Positions 35,119 to 45,473 of a stretch of DNA of 64,000 nt are shown piece by piece. The notes under the pieces were generated by a model. That model was not told the DNA's origin and did no database searches. It saw only the letters and a program-made list of their open reading frames with translations. A program made the position numbers and the translations under genes. Location of the stretch: positions 1 to 64,000 of the forward strand of contig NZ_JACHXN010000010.1 in assembly GCF_014192095.1 (NCBI RefSeq). Direction: 5' to 3'. Positions within the stretch are counted from its first letter, which is position 1; every line of letters starts with the position of its first letter. This stretch comes from Phyllobacterium trifolii (GTDB taxonomy: Bacteria > Pseudomonadota > Alphaproteobacteria > Rhizobiales > Rhizobiaceae).

Positions 35119-37095
35119 ATGACATCGCTAACAAGCTTAATGTTGGAGATTTTAGAAAGCGGGAAAACCCCCGCCGCCAGCGATTTCGGCGGTTTGCAGG
35201 CCATTGTGGATAATGTGGATGAGATCGTTCAGTCGGGACTTCAAGATGAATTCCTGAAAGCGGCTCTTTCAGAATTCGAGACCGATCCCCCGCTGCTGGA
35301 AGATTTTTCTGCCGAAATTGCGATCCGGACATCAGACGATATCGTGATGCGGGAAGTAATCGATTCGATAGCGCCGTTTTTTCCTTTCAACCCGCAACCT
35401 GCCAGAAGGCTTTTTTATCACTGGTTGTCGATCGCTACCCGGAAGGACCTCAGCGCATCAATCCGAAGCGCCGCTCTGCGCGGCGCATTCTTTGCGGCGT
35501 CCGGAGACGACCGGAAGCTTCTGCGGTTGGAAGCCGAGATCGCCGACACCGACACCCGCGACGATGCTGACTACATCGCTCACGCGGCTCGGATTGGTGG
35601 CCTGCTTCACGCCAGATCCGGTCGTAGTGAAGTTGTCGCGTTTCTTGAGGAAGCCCGGGCGAGCGAAGACGCACAGGACCAGGTACTCTTCGAGATCGGC
35701 ATGATCCGTTTCTCTCAAGCGGTTGATGCAAGCGAGATATCGGCTGTTTCCAGCCTTCTTGATGCGGCGAAGGACTGTTTCGAGGGATCGTGGCGCGCAC
35801 GCGAAACTCGTTTTGATGCGCGTGTTTTCTCGATGGCGATCGGCTTGCTGCTAAAGTTCTACTCTGGAGCCGACGCGCGGCAAATGACCGACGATGTTGC
35901 AGAACTCAACAATGCGGTGCATGGATTTTCCACCTATCAGTATCGGTCGGGCTACAGCAGCCTTGACGGGGCGAGGGCGATGCAGACCGCAGTATTCGCC
36001 TCGATGGGAAGGCGGCTAGCGGCCTTGGCTACCTCGCTGAACAAACCGGTCTGGCTGGATGGAGCGCGGATAGTCGAGGAAGAGCTTCTCGGAGTCTATT
36101 CAGCAAACCGGACCGTGATTTCCGGTAAACCTGGCACCGGAATCCCAGTCATCATAAGCCCGCGGGTTGAAGCCAGCTTTTTCCGGTCTAACCATCAGCT
36201 AGAAATCGTCAAGACGTGGTTAGACCAGTTTGGACCATCATCGACCGAAGATCTTTCCGACATCAGGCATCTTGTCGATGGCCTCACGCATAGTCCGCCA
36301 GCAAACCCCATTGATGCGGCGCTTGGCTCCCCGACAATCGCCGCTGCAATACATCGGGTTCGTTCATCAGGGTTGCCGGGCATCGCGTCGCTCGAGACCG
36401 CTCTGTCCGCATCTTACCTTATGGAGGCGGCAAAGCTCTCGCCGGTGATAGCAGCCACGCTTGAGCGAATTGATGAAACATTCGAATCTGTTCCCGATTA
36501 CCACCTTCCGGAAGCAAAAGGATTCTTCCTTGCTCTGGCTTTACGAATGCTGCTGTTCCTAGAGTATAGGTTGAATACGACGCCATCCCAAGACCCTTCT
36601 GGCGCTTACCTGTTTCACAAACATGCAACCAAGGCACCGCTTGAGGCGACCCTGCAACAGGATCTGCTTCGCACATTGAAGCAAGCCGCCTTCGGCACGT
36701 CTGATGAGGTCCGCGGCATCGGAGGAGGGCGGACGGACATTTTGCACCAGCACGGACGTTATAGCCTAATAACCGAAGTTAAGCGGGAACTGAAGGATGC
36801 ATCATTCCAGGCGTTGCTTGCTAACTATGGCGAGCAGACTGCGGCTTACCAGAATACCAACTTGAAGCTCGGTACGATGATGGTTCTCGATCTGTCGACT
36901 GGCGAAAGAATTGCTCCCGCGATGGAAACGCTCGTTCACCCCTATGTCGGCGATGTGCTCGGAGATGGTATAACGCGGGGCATTCTCATTATCAACGTTC
37001 CTGGCAACCTGATCAGTCCTAGTGCTGCTTCCGCAAAAGCCAAGAAGCTCCGCAAGCCTTCACAACCATCAACGTTGGTGCCGGACGAGAAATGA
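35119..37095 (+). CDS. Large helical-repeat protein with C-terminal PD-(D/E)xK nuclease domain
   Basis: A 658-residue protein. Residues 1 to about 480 are mostly helical, with TPR/HEAT-like pairs (for example DDADYIAHAARIGGLLHAR). The C-terminal part carries a restriction-endonuclease-fold motif: Asp540 in GRTDIL, then Glu553-x-Lys555 in ITEVKRE, and a downstream Q-x6-Y-like helix (NYGEQTAAYQ). This marks it as the likely effector that cuts DNA. The start has AGGA just upstream and is 7 bases after the ATPase stop. In classical Lamassu the effector gene comes first and its nuclease domain is N-terminal; here it comes last and the nuclease is C-terminal. Confidence 0.72.
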   Translation: MTSLTSLMLEILESGKTPAASDFGGLQAIVDNVDEIVQSGLQDEFLKAALSEFETDPPLLEDFSAEIAIRTSDDIVMREVIDSIAPFFPFNPQPARRLFYHWLSIATRKDLSASIRSAALRGAFFAASGDDRKLLRLEAEIADTDTRDDADYIAHAARIGGLLHARSGRSEVVAFLEEARASEDAQDQVLFEIGMIRFSQAVDASEISAVSSLLDAAKDCFEGSWRARETRFDARVFSMAIGLLLKFYSGADARQMTDDVAELNNAVHGFSTYQYRSGYSSLDGARAMQTAVFASMGRRLAALATSLNKPVWLDGARIVEEELLGVYSANRTVISGKPGTGIPVIISPRVEASFFRSNHQLEIVKTWLDQFGPSSTEDLSDIRHLVDGLTHSPPANPIDAALGSPTIAAAIHRVRSSGLPGIASLETALSASYLMEAAKLSPVIAATLERIDETFESVPDYHLPEAKGFFLALALRMLLFLEYRLNTTPSQDPSGAYLFHKHATKAPLEATLQQDLLRTLKQAAFGTSDEVRGIGGGRTDILHQHGRYSLITEVKRELKDASFQALLANYGEQTAAYQNTNLKLGTMMVLDLSTGERIAPAMETLVHPYVGDVLGDGITRGILIINVPGNLISPSAASAKAKKLRKPSQPSTLVPDEK

Positions 37096-37318
37096 TCGAC
37101 GATAAAAATCGGATACGCCACCAAAATAATCGAATGGGATTCCGAACTTGTTACACCGAAGTGGCTGACCAGATAGATTGAATACATGTTGAATGGGAAA
37201 AGGAGAAACTGGTGCCGGGTCTGCTCTAGTTTTGGCACAACGGCGGATCCATCTCTTGTAAGCCGTAGGTAAATAGCAGAGTATGAGTATCTGGCCAGAC
37301 GCTGCAGGGAGAATTGTC

Positions 37319-37441
37319 ATGTCGGATCATTTTTGAAAAGCACGACGACGACCACCAAGCGACCGCTCCTACATGACTTACGGGGGACTGTTCCTGATAG
37401 GCGTTGCAGTGCTCATGGGCATTGGCTGGTATTTCAGGTAG
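37319..37441 (+). pseudogene. Small single-span membrane protein ORF with in-frame TGA
   Basis: An ATG at 37319 has an excellent ribosome site (AGGGAG at 37306-37311, seven-base spacing). The frame reads MSDHF, then TGA at 37334-37336, then continues in the same frame through a basic stretch (KARRRPPSDRSY) into a hydrophobic helix (GGLFLIGVAVLMGIGWYF) and a TAG at 37439-37441. Without the TGA it would be a 40-residue inner-membrane peptide with a basic N-terminus. It may be a recently broken gene; a new start at ATG 37373 would give 22 residues. Confidence 0.4.
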
Positions 37442-37667
37442 TGTGGGCTCCCGCCATTGATTGCCATATCACCCCTCGTCATGTTTTGCGGATGATCTGA
37501 CCGTCGTCCATTTCAAAAATGCCGTGGTCGCCGCCTTGAGCGCAAAAGTCCGTTTCAAGTTCTCCCCAGGAAAATTTTTACCACAACGACGATCCTTGTC
37601 CGGCTTCGTTCGCCAGTGCAATCCTCGATCGCTAATTTGCCGGCAGACACAGTTTTCTAAAAAAGCT

Positions 37668-37715
37668 CTGCAGTAAATTACACCCAAAATGAAAATTGGG
37701 TGTAATTTACTGCAG
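37668..37715. repeat. 48-bp hairpin element, right copy
   Basis: Arms CTGCAGTAAATTACACCC (37668-37685) and its exact complement (37698-37715). The stem extends two base pairs into the loop (AA/TT) and one pair outward (T37667-A37716), giving 21 pairs and an 8-base loop. It matches the left copy at 29215-29262 in length and design, with three compensated arm differences. It lies 572 bases after the nuclease gene. Confidence 0.85.
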
Positions 37716-38032
37716 AATATGGTGGCCGGATCTGCACAGCAATGAGCGCTCCGAGCGGCAAAGTCACTCAACTTTGCGCTAGTCTTGAATGGCAGCCGTG
37801 CCCATGACCATCGATGCAAGAAATCTTATTCGTCACTACAGTTTATCAGCTCATTACGGTACGGCGCGCTGTTTTGTCGTTTGAGGCACTCTCTGGGTGA
37901 AATTCGACCATACTATGTGTCGTTTGATACTTGGCTTTTAGTCGGACCGCCAATTTTTCCCATCAAAACCACTCAAAAAGAGTTGCACACCTCATTTCGC
38001 TGTTCTAAGACTTTAGGCGGAGGAGAATTCTC

Positions 38033-39058
38033 GTGGGGAAGATGACGCTCGAAGACGTCGCCCGAGAAGCCGGTGTCAGTTTAGCAACGGTCGATCGTGT
38101 CGTGAACGGAAGGATTGGTGTGCACGCGCGCACCATCGAACGCGTCAATGCGGCCATCAAACAGCTTGGCTTTCTACCCGATCCACACGCGTCCCGGCTC
38201 GCTCGCGGACGCGACTATGATTTCCGCATCATCCTGCCCACCGGCGAAAATGAATTCATGATGGCCCTTGGCGCCGAGTTTCGTGCCACACGCGAGCGGC
38301 AATTGCAGGAGCGTGTCCGCTTGTCGATCCAGCATGTCGATACATTCGACGGCGAGGCACTTGCGGCGGCCCTCGAAAGGCTCCCGTCCGGCATCGACGG
38401 TGTGGCCGTCGTTGCGCTCGATCATCCCGCCGTCACCGAGGCGATCAACGCCTTGGCAGACGCCGGTGTGGTCGTGCTTACTCTCGTGTCGGACGTGCCG
38501 AATTCACGGCGGGCGCATTATGTCGGAATCGACAACTTTGCCGCCGGACGGACAGCCGCCTCGCTGATCGGCCGCTTCGTCGGGCCGCGCAAGGGCAAGG
38601 TCGGCATGATCGCCGGGTCGCTGGCATTGCGCGATCACGTCGAGCGCCAATTCGGTTTCGAACAGATCATCTCGCGCGAATATCCAAATCTCGAAGTGCT
38701 TCCTGTGCGCGAGGCTCGCGACGAGAACGCACGCGTTGAGGCCGTCACCCGCTCGCTCTTGCGGGATCATCCGGACCTTGTGGCCATCTACAATGCCGGC
38801 GGCGGGCAAGCAGGCGTTATCGCTGCGCTCGAAGCGACAAACCACATTTCCGACGTGATCTTCGTCGCCCACGAATTGACGCCCTCGACGCGCCGCCATC
38901 TTGTGCGCGGCACAGTAGACGCGCTCATCAATCAGGATGCAGGTCATATGGCGCGCAGCGCTGCCCGTATCCTGACCGCATTACGTGAGGGACGCCCGAT
39001 CGTTCCAGGTCAGGAACATATTCGCATCGACATATTTCTCAGGGACAACATGCCTTGA
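38033..39058 (+). CDS. LacI-family transcriptional regulator
   Basis: A 341-residue regulator. The LacI helix-turn-helix and hinge are clear (MTLEDVAREAGVSLATVDRVVNGR, then the ASRLARGRD hinge), followed by a periplasmic-binding-type sensor domain with the VAVVALDHPAVTEAINALADAGV strand-helix and a VGIDNFAAGRTAA segment. GTG 38033 is preferred: GGAGGAG stands seven bases before it. An ATG three codons later is the alternative. It leads a six-gene unit on the same strand, so it probably regulates the sugar transporter and enzymes that follow. Confidence 0.87.
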   Translation: MGKMTLEDVAREAGVSLATVDRVVNGRIGVHARTIERVNAAIKQLGFLPDPHASRLARGRDYDFRIILPTGENEFMMALGAEFRATRERQLQERVRLSIQHVDTFDGEALAAALERLPSGIDGVAVVALDHPAVTEAINALADAGVVVLTLVSDVPNSRRAHYVGIDNFAAGRTAASLIGRFVGPRKGKVGMIAGSLALRDHVERQFGFEQIISREYPNLEVLPVREARDENARVEAVTRSLLRDHPDLVAIYNAGGGQAGVIAALEATNHISDVIFVAHELTPSTRRHLVRGTVDALINQDAGHMARSAARILTALREGRPIVPGQEHIRIDIFLRDNMP

Positions 39059-39085
39059 CGGCAAATCTGGAATTGGAGGATTGAC

Positions 39086-40141
39086 ATGAAGACGATCAAG
39101 GGACCGGCCATTTTCTTAGCGCAGTTCGCGGGCGATGCAGCGCCGTTCAATTCGCTTGATGCCATGTGCGGATGGGTAGCAGGGCTGGGCTACAAGGGTA
39201 TCCAGATACCGGCTTGGGATGGGCGCCTCATCGATCTGAAGAAGGCTTCGGATTCGAAGGACTATTGCGACGAGATCGCCGGTGTCGCCGCTTCGCATGG
39301 CCTGACCATCACAGAGCTCGCGACCCACCTTCAGGGCCAGCTCGTGGCGGTTCATCCTGTCTATGACGAGTTGATGGATGGCTTTGCCGCACCGGAAGTG
39401 CATGGCAATCCGAAGGCGAGGCAAGAGTGGGCAGTGGATCAGCTCAAGCGGGCGGCGCGCGCTTCAAAACACCTCGGCCTGAAGGCCATACCGACCTTCT
39501 CCGGCGCGCTCGCCTGGCCGTTCCTCTATCCGTTTCCGCAGCGTCCGGCCGGTCTCGTTGAAGCGGCATTCGATGAACTGGCGAAACGCTGGACACCGAT
39601 CCTGAATTATTTCGACGAGCAGGGTGTCGACGCTGCCTATGAGATCCATCCCGGAGAAGACCTGCACGACGGAATAACCTACGAGATGTTCCTGGAGCGG
39701 GTGAAAAATCATTCCCGCGCCAATCTCCTCTACGACCCGTCTCACTTTGTCCTGCAGCAGCTCGACTACCTCGACTATATCGACATCTACCACGAGAAGA
39801 TCAAAGCCTTCCACGTTAAGGACGCCGAGTTCAATCCGACCGGACGCCAGGGCGTTTATGGCGGCTACCAGTCGTGGGTCGATCGTGCAGGCCGTTTCCG
39901 CTCGCTCGGCGACGGACAGGTTGATTTCGGTGCGGTCTTCTCCAAGCTGACCGCCCATGATTTCGATGGTTGGGCAGTGCTTGAATGGGAATGCGCCTTG
40001 AAGCACCCGGAGGACGGCGCACGCGAAGGTGCGCAGTTCATCGACGCGCACCTGATCCGCGTCACCGAGCGCGCTTTCGATGATTTTGCCGGTTCTGGTA
40101 CCGATGACGCGGCCAATCGCCGTATTCTTGGCCTGAAATAG
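39086..40141 (+). CDS. Sugar phosphate isomerase/epimerase (xylose isomerase-like TIM barrel)
   Basis: A 351-residue AP-endonuclease-2-type TIM barrel, as in IolE/IolI and sugar isomerases. Metal-binding residues appear in order: Glu in AYEIHPGE, Asp-x-x-His in YDPSHF, His in AFHVKDAE and Glu in LEWECAL. GGAGGATTGAC precedes the start. It is paired with a Gfo/Idh/MocA oxidoreductase 11 bases downstream, a common couple in inositol and keto-sugar catabolism (oxidation followed by isomerisation or dehydration). Substrate unknown. Confidence 0.8.
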   Translation: MKTIKGPAIFLAQFAGDAAPFNSLDAMCGWVAGLGYKGIQIPAWDGRLIDLKKASDSKDYCDEIAGVAASHGLTITELATHLQGQLVAVHPVYDELMDGFAAPEVHGNPKARQEWAVDQLKRAARASKHLGLKAIPTFSGALAWPFLYPFPQRPAGLVEAAFDELAKRWTPILNYFDEQGVDAAYEIHPGEDLHDGITYEMFLERVKNHSRANLLYDPSHFVLQQLDYLDYIDIYHEKIKAFHVKDAEFNPTGRQGVYGGYQSWVDRAGRFRSLGDGQVDFGAVFSKLTAHDFDGWAVLEWECALKHPEDGAREGAQFIDAHLIRVTERAFDDFAGSGTDDAANRRILGLK

Positions 40142-40152
40142 AGGATCGAATA

Positions 40153-41324
40153 ATGGCTATTGGAGCATCCAAGGAGAAATCCGCAAGCCGCCGCATCCGT
40201 ATCGGTATGGTTGGTGGCGGGCAGGGCGCGTTTATCGGGGCAGTCCACCGTATTGCGCTGCGCATGGACGATCAGTATGAGCTCGTTGCAGGCGCTCTCT
40301 CTTCCGATCCGGCGCGCGCCAAAGCTTCCGCGAAGGAAATCGGCATCGCCGAAGACCGCGCCTATGCCTCGTTCGAGGAGATGGCCAAGACCGAGGCCAA
40401 GCGTCCCGACGGCATCGAAGCGGTTTCCATTGTCACGCCGAACCACATGCACGCCCCGGCGGCAAAGGCATTCCTGAAAGCGGGTATCCACGTCATCTGC
40501 GACAAGCCGCTGACTACCACGGTCAAGGAGGCCAAGGAACTCGTGTCGCTGGTCAACAAGACCGGCAAGCTCTTCGTCGTCACGCATAATTACACCGGCT
40601 ATCCGATGATGCGACAGGCGCGCGCCATGGTGGCAAAGGGCGTGCTCGGCGATATTCGGGTTGTGCAAGCCGAATATCCGCAAGACTGGATGACGGAGAA
40701 AACCGAAGCCACTGGCAACAAGCAGGCCGAATGGCGCATCGATCCGAAGCGCTCGGGTGCGGGCGGTGCCATCGGCGATATCGGCACGCACGCCTATAAT
40801 CTTGCCTGCTTCGCTTCGGGCCTCAAGCTCAAGCAGCTCTGCGCTGAGCTCACCAGTTTTGGCGAGGGCAGGGTGCTCGACGACGATGTGCAAATTCTCA
40901 TGCGCTTCGATGGCGGCGCCAAGGGCATGATCTGGGCGAGCCAGGTAGCGCCTGGCAATGAGAACGGCCTCAAGCTGCGCATCTACGGCACCAAGGGCGG
41001 GCTGGAATGGACGCAGGCCGACCCGAACTATCTCTGGTACACGCCCTTCGGCAAGCCGAAGCAATTGCTCACGCGCGGAGGTGCTGGTGCATCGCCGGAG
41101 GCAGCGCGCTTGACCCGCGTACCGTCCGGTCATCCAGAAGGCTATCTCGAAGGCTTCGCCAACATTTACTCGGAGGCCGCGCAGGCGATCATCGCTGCGC
41201 GGAGTGGGAAAAAGCAGCCTAAGGACGTGATTTTTCCGACTGTGGACGATGGGCTTGCAGGGATGGAATTCATCGAGGCTGCGGTGAAGTCGTCCAAGGC
41301 GGGCGGCGTTTGGACGAAGGTGTG

Positions 41325-41325
<1 letters not shown>
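40153..41325 (+). CDS. Gfo/Idh/MocA-family NAD(P)-dependent oxidoreductase
   Basis: A 390-residue dehydrogenase. The Rossmann turn GMVGGGQGAFIG is at residues of about 18-29, and the family lysine is in CDKPLTTTVKEA (a DKP variant of EKP). AIGDIGTHAYNLACF holds the usual GxHxxD-like catalytic region. The N-terminus is about ten residues longer than minimal members. The stop overlaps the next gene by one base (TGATG), so it is coupled to the transporter genes. It probably oxidises a sugar or cyclitol taken up by that transporter. Confidence 0.83.
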
Positions 41326-42868
<1,543 letters not shown>

Positions 42869-42872
<4 letters not shown>

Positions 42873-43879
42873 CCGACACGAAAACAATCACCGACACACG
42901 CGGTTTCGGCCGCAAGCTGGCGGATCTCGACAAGACGGCCGTTGCGCCATTCCTGGCGCTCGCCGCCTTGTTCGTTCTCGGCGCGCTCGTCAATCCAAAT
43001 TTCCTGTCGATCGACAACCTGCTCAACGTTCTGACCCGGTCATCCTTCATTGCCATCATTGCGATTGGGGCGACATTCGTCATTTCCGCCGGCGGTCTCG
43101 ATCTGTCGGTTGGTTCCATGGCCGCGCTTGTCGCCGGCATCATGATCCTGTTCCTGAATTCGGGAGCAATCGATGGCGACATGGCCATGCTGGCAACGGG
43201 CATCGTCGTTGCGATCGGTGTCGGCGCTCTTGCGGGGTTGCTCAACGGTGCGGTCATTACCATCGGCAAGATCGAACCTTTCATTGTCACGCTTGGCACC
43301 ATGGCGATCTTCCGGTCGGTTACGGTCTGGCTGGCGGATGGCGGTTCGATCGCAATGAAATCCATCGCGATGCGCAATATGTTCCGCCCGGTCTATACCG
43401 GGGTGTTTCTCGGCCTGCCGATACCGGTATGGGTCATCATCGCAGCCGGCCTGCTTGGCGCGTTCATCCTCTACAAGACGTCGTTCGGACGGCATGTGAT
43501 CGCCGTCGGTTCAAACGAGGACGTGGCAAAATATTCTGGGATCCACGTCAATCGCGTCCGCGCCATGACCTACATCATTCAAGGCATCTGCGTCGCCATC
43601 GCTGTCGTCGTTTACGTCCCGCGGCTCGGCGCCGCGACCACGACAACAGGTATGCTATGGGAACTCCAGGCGATCACCGCTGTGGTCATCGGCGGCACTG
43701 CACTGCGCGGGGGTGTCGGCCGTATCTGGGGGACGATCTGCGGTGCCTTCATGCTGGAGATCGTCGGCAACATCATGGTGCTGTCGAATATCGTCAGTGA
43801 ATATCTGATCGGCGCGGTACAAGGCACGATCATCATTATCGCCATGCTGGTGCAGCGCACCCTGCAAAAGAAAAAATAG
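42869..43879 (+). CDS. Sugar ABC transporter permease (RbsC-like)
   Basis: A 336-residue membrane protein of the ribose/xylose/galactoside permease family. It has the FLSIDNLLNVLTRSSFIAIIAIGATFVI opening, the SAGGLDLSVGSMAAL signature, and about ten hydrophobic segments. Start ATG 42869 overlaps the ATPase stop as ATGA; a longer frame upstream lies inside the ATPase gene. A 114-base gap separates it from the binding-protein gene. Confidence 0.9.
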
Positions 43880-43993
43880 TCGGCAGACTATACGCATAAG
43901 GGGGCGGGAGGCCTGCTCCTTCTAAGGGAACGGGGGGAAAAGGGCCACCCACCGAGCCGCAATCAAGGCCCGAGCTAAATTGGGAGAAACCAA

Positions 43994-44941
43994 ATGCGTA
44001 AACTTTTGATCGGTCTTGCCGGGGCGGCGCTCGCTTCGACCATGACCTTCGCCTACGCTCAGGACAAAAAAGAGGTCAACATCGCCGTGTCTATTCCCGC
44101 GGCAGATCACGGCTGGACAGGCGGCGTTGTCTACCACGCCGAACGGGCTGCCAAGCTGCTTGAAGCTGCTCATCCGGGCCTCAAGATCACCATCAAGACT
44201 TCGCCGGATGGTGCATCGCAGGCAAATGCACTCGAAGATCTGACGACACAGGGCATCGACGCCCTTGTTACCCTGCCGCACAATTCTGACGAGCTGACCG
44301 ATCCGCTGCGTCAGGTCAAGGAAAAGGGCGTATTCGTCACCGTGGTCGACCGTGCTCTGTCCGATCCGACGATCCAGGACCTTTACGTTGCCGGTAACAA
44401 CCCGGAGCTCGGCCGCGTCGCTGGCGAGTACCTCAAGGACACGCTGAAGACCGGTGACGTCGCCGTTATCCGTGGTCTGCCGATCGTCATCGACGAAGAG
44501 CGCCAGAAGGGTTTTGACGATGCAATCGCCGGCAGCGGTATCAAGGTTCTCGACAAGCAATTCGGTAACTGGTCACGCGATGATGCCTTCAAGATCATGC
44601 AGGACTACCTGACCAAGTTCCCGAAGATCGACGCCGTATGGTGCCAGGATGACGATATGGCTGTCGGCGTACTCGAGGCCATCAGCCAGGCCAAGCGCAC
44701 TGACATCAAGATGGTCATCGGCGGTGCCGGCATGAAGGACATGATCAAGCGCGTTGCCGATGGCGATGCAATGACACCGATCAACGTGCTCTATCCGCCT
44801 TCAATGATTGCGACGGCAATGGAATTAACGGTTGCAAACTTCTACGACCAGGTTCCTGTGCGCGGCAAGTACATCCTCGACGCCACACTGGTCACCAAGG
44901 ACAACGCCAAGGAATTCTACTTCCCGGATTCGCCCTTCTGA
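43994..44941 (+). CDS. Sugar ABC transporter periplasmic binding protein (RbsB-like)
   Basis: A 315-residue binding protein with a clean signal peptide (MRKLLIGLAGAALASTMTFAYA, cut before QD). The mature part has the periplasmic-binding-4 pattern: VSIPAADHGWTGGVVYHAERAA, LEDLTTQGIDALVTLPHNSDELTD, and VVDRALSDPTIQDLYVAGNN. A GGGAGAAACCAA site precedes the start. It is the last gene of the LacI-led operon, just before the terminator at 44969-44992. A pentose, hexose or cyclitol is likely. Confidence 0.9.
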   Translation: MRKLLIGLAGAALASTMTFAYAQDKKEVNIAVSIPAADHGWTGGVVYHAERAAKLLEAAHPGLKITIKTSPDGASQANALEDLTTQGIDALVTLPHNSDELTDPLRQVKEKGVFVTVVDRALSDPTIQDLYVAGNNPELGRVAGEYLKDTLKTGDVAVIRGLPIVIDEERQKGFDDAIAGSGIKVLDKQFGNWSRDDAFKIMQDYLTKFPKIDAVWCQDDDMAVGVLEAISQAKRTDIKMVIGGAGMKDMIKRVADGDAMTPINVLYPPSMIATAMELTVANFYDQVPVRGKYILDATLVTKDNAKEFYFPDSPF

Positions 44942-44968
44942 TCTGAGACGCTTATCCCATTGAAAAAG

Positions 44969-44992
44969 AAAGGGCCCGTACGGGCCCTTTTT
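44969..44992 (+). terminator. Rho-independent terminator after the LacI-led sugar operon
   Basis: A self-complementary stem AAAGGGCCCG-TA-CGGGCCCTTT runs into further T residues (44991-44992, then TTGTTT). It starts 28 bases after the binding-protein stop and cleanly separates the sugar operon from the heme locus. Confidence 0.85.
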
Positions 44993-45122
44993 GTTTGGTC
45001 AGGGTTGGCGCCGGGGGACTCTAACCCCGACGCCACCCTGTTGCGGCAAGCAGGAATATGGCTGTAACAGCGGTCATGTTATGGCCAATGCTTGCTGCAA
45101 ATTGGTAGCCCATTTTTAATGT

Positions 45123-45155
45123 GAGTCATTGACTCTTGTTTAGGTTGAGTAATAA
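45123..45155 (+). promoter_or_regulatory. Candidate promoter/operator of the heme uptake operon
   Basis: A near-perfect palindrome GAGTCA-T-TGACTC (45123-45135) contains a plus-strand TTGACT (45129-45134). TAATAA at 45150-45155 is a possible -10 with a short 15-base spacer. It is 87 bases before hmuP. The operator-over-promoter layout suits iron-dependent repression, but the repeat does not clearly match the RirA or Irr boxes I know. Confidence 0.4.
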
Positions 45156-45241
45156 AGATGAATAAGATAGTCAAGTTTAAATAAGCGGGATGATGCGGGC
45201 AGCGTTGTTCCGGACAAAAGGAACAGAAAAGGCCCACTGCC

Positions 45242-45451
45242 ATGTCCCCACGTCAGATCATCGATATGCAGGTGCGTCTCCCCAACACTACGCCGGTGCG
45301 CGCCAATTTTTCCGCGCCGATACAAAAGGACATCCGCGTCTACGGCAGCGACATCCTTTTCGACGGTACCAACGAAGTTGGCATTGAACACGCTGGCTCT
45401 CTCTACCGACTCAAAATCACCCGGCAGGGCAAACTGATCCTGAATAAATAA
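45242..45451 (+). CDS. hmuP: Hemin uptake protein HmuP/HemP
   Basis: A 69-residue protein of the HemP family. The C-terminal half is characteristic: SDILFDGTNEVGIEHAGSLYRLKITRQGKLILNK. In rhizobia and Bradyrhizobium HmuP acts as a co-activator of heme uptake genes and is encoded beside them. It is 22 bases before hmuS. The N-terminal 30 residues are variable, as usual. Confidence 0.88.
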   Translation: MSPRQIIDMQVRLPNTTPVRANFSAPIQKDIRVYGSDILFDGTNEVGIEHAGSLYRLKITRQGKLILNK

Positions 45452-45473
45452 TTCCCATCAACAGGCTTGAAAC

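Larger units (their letters stand above)
37096..38032. other. Intergenic region right of the defence island
   Basis: The 937 bases contain the small broken ORF at 37319-37441 and the right hairpin at 37668-37715. The rest shows nothing I can support; the minus-strand frame 37469-37819 only translates the hairpin. A short repeat ACTC-AAAAA-GAGT (37971-37983) lies 50 bases before the LacI start and might be an operator. Confidence 0.45.

Noticed and set aside
32524-37095. Calling the three-gene system classical Lamassu
   Set aside because: Gene order and nuclease position differ from LmuA-first layouts, and the Wadjet-type fourth gene is also absent; I kept a neutral ABC-3C-like call.
44969-44992. 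Possibility that this palindrome is a protein-binding site
   Set aside because: GC-rich stem with T-tail directly after an operon end is a standard terminator.
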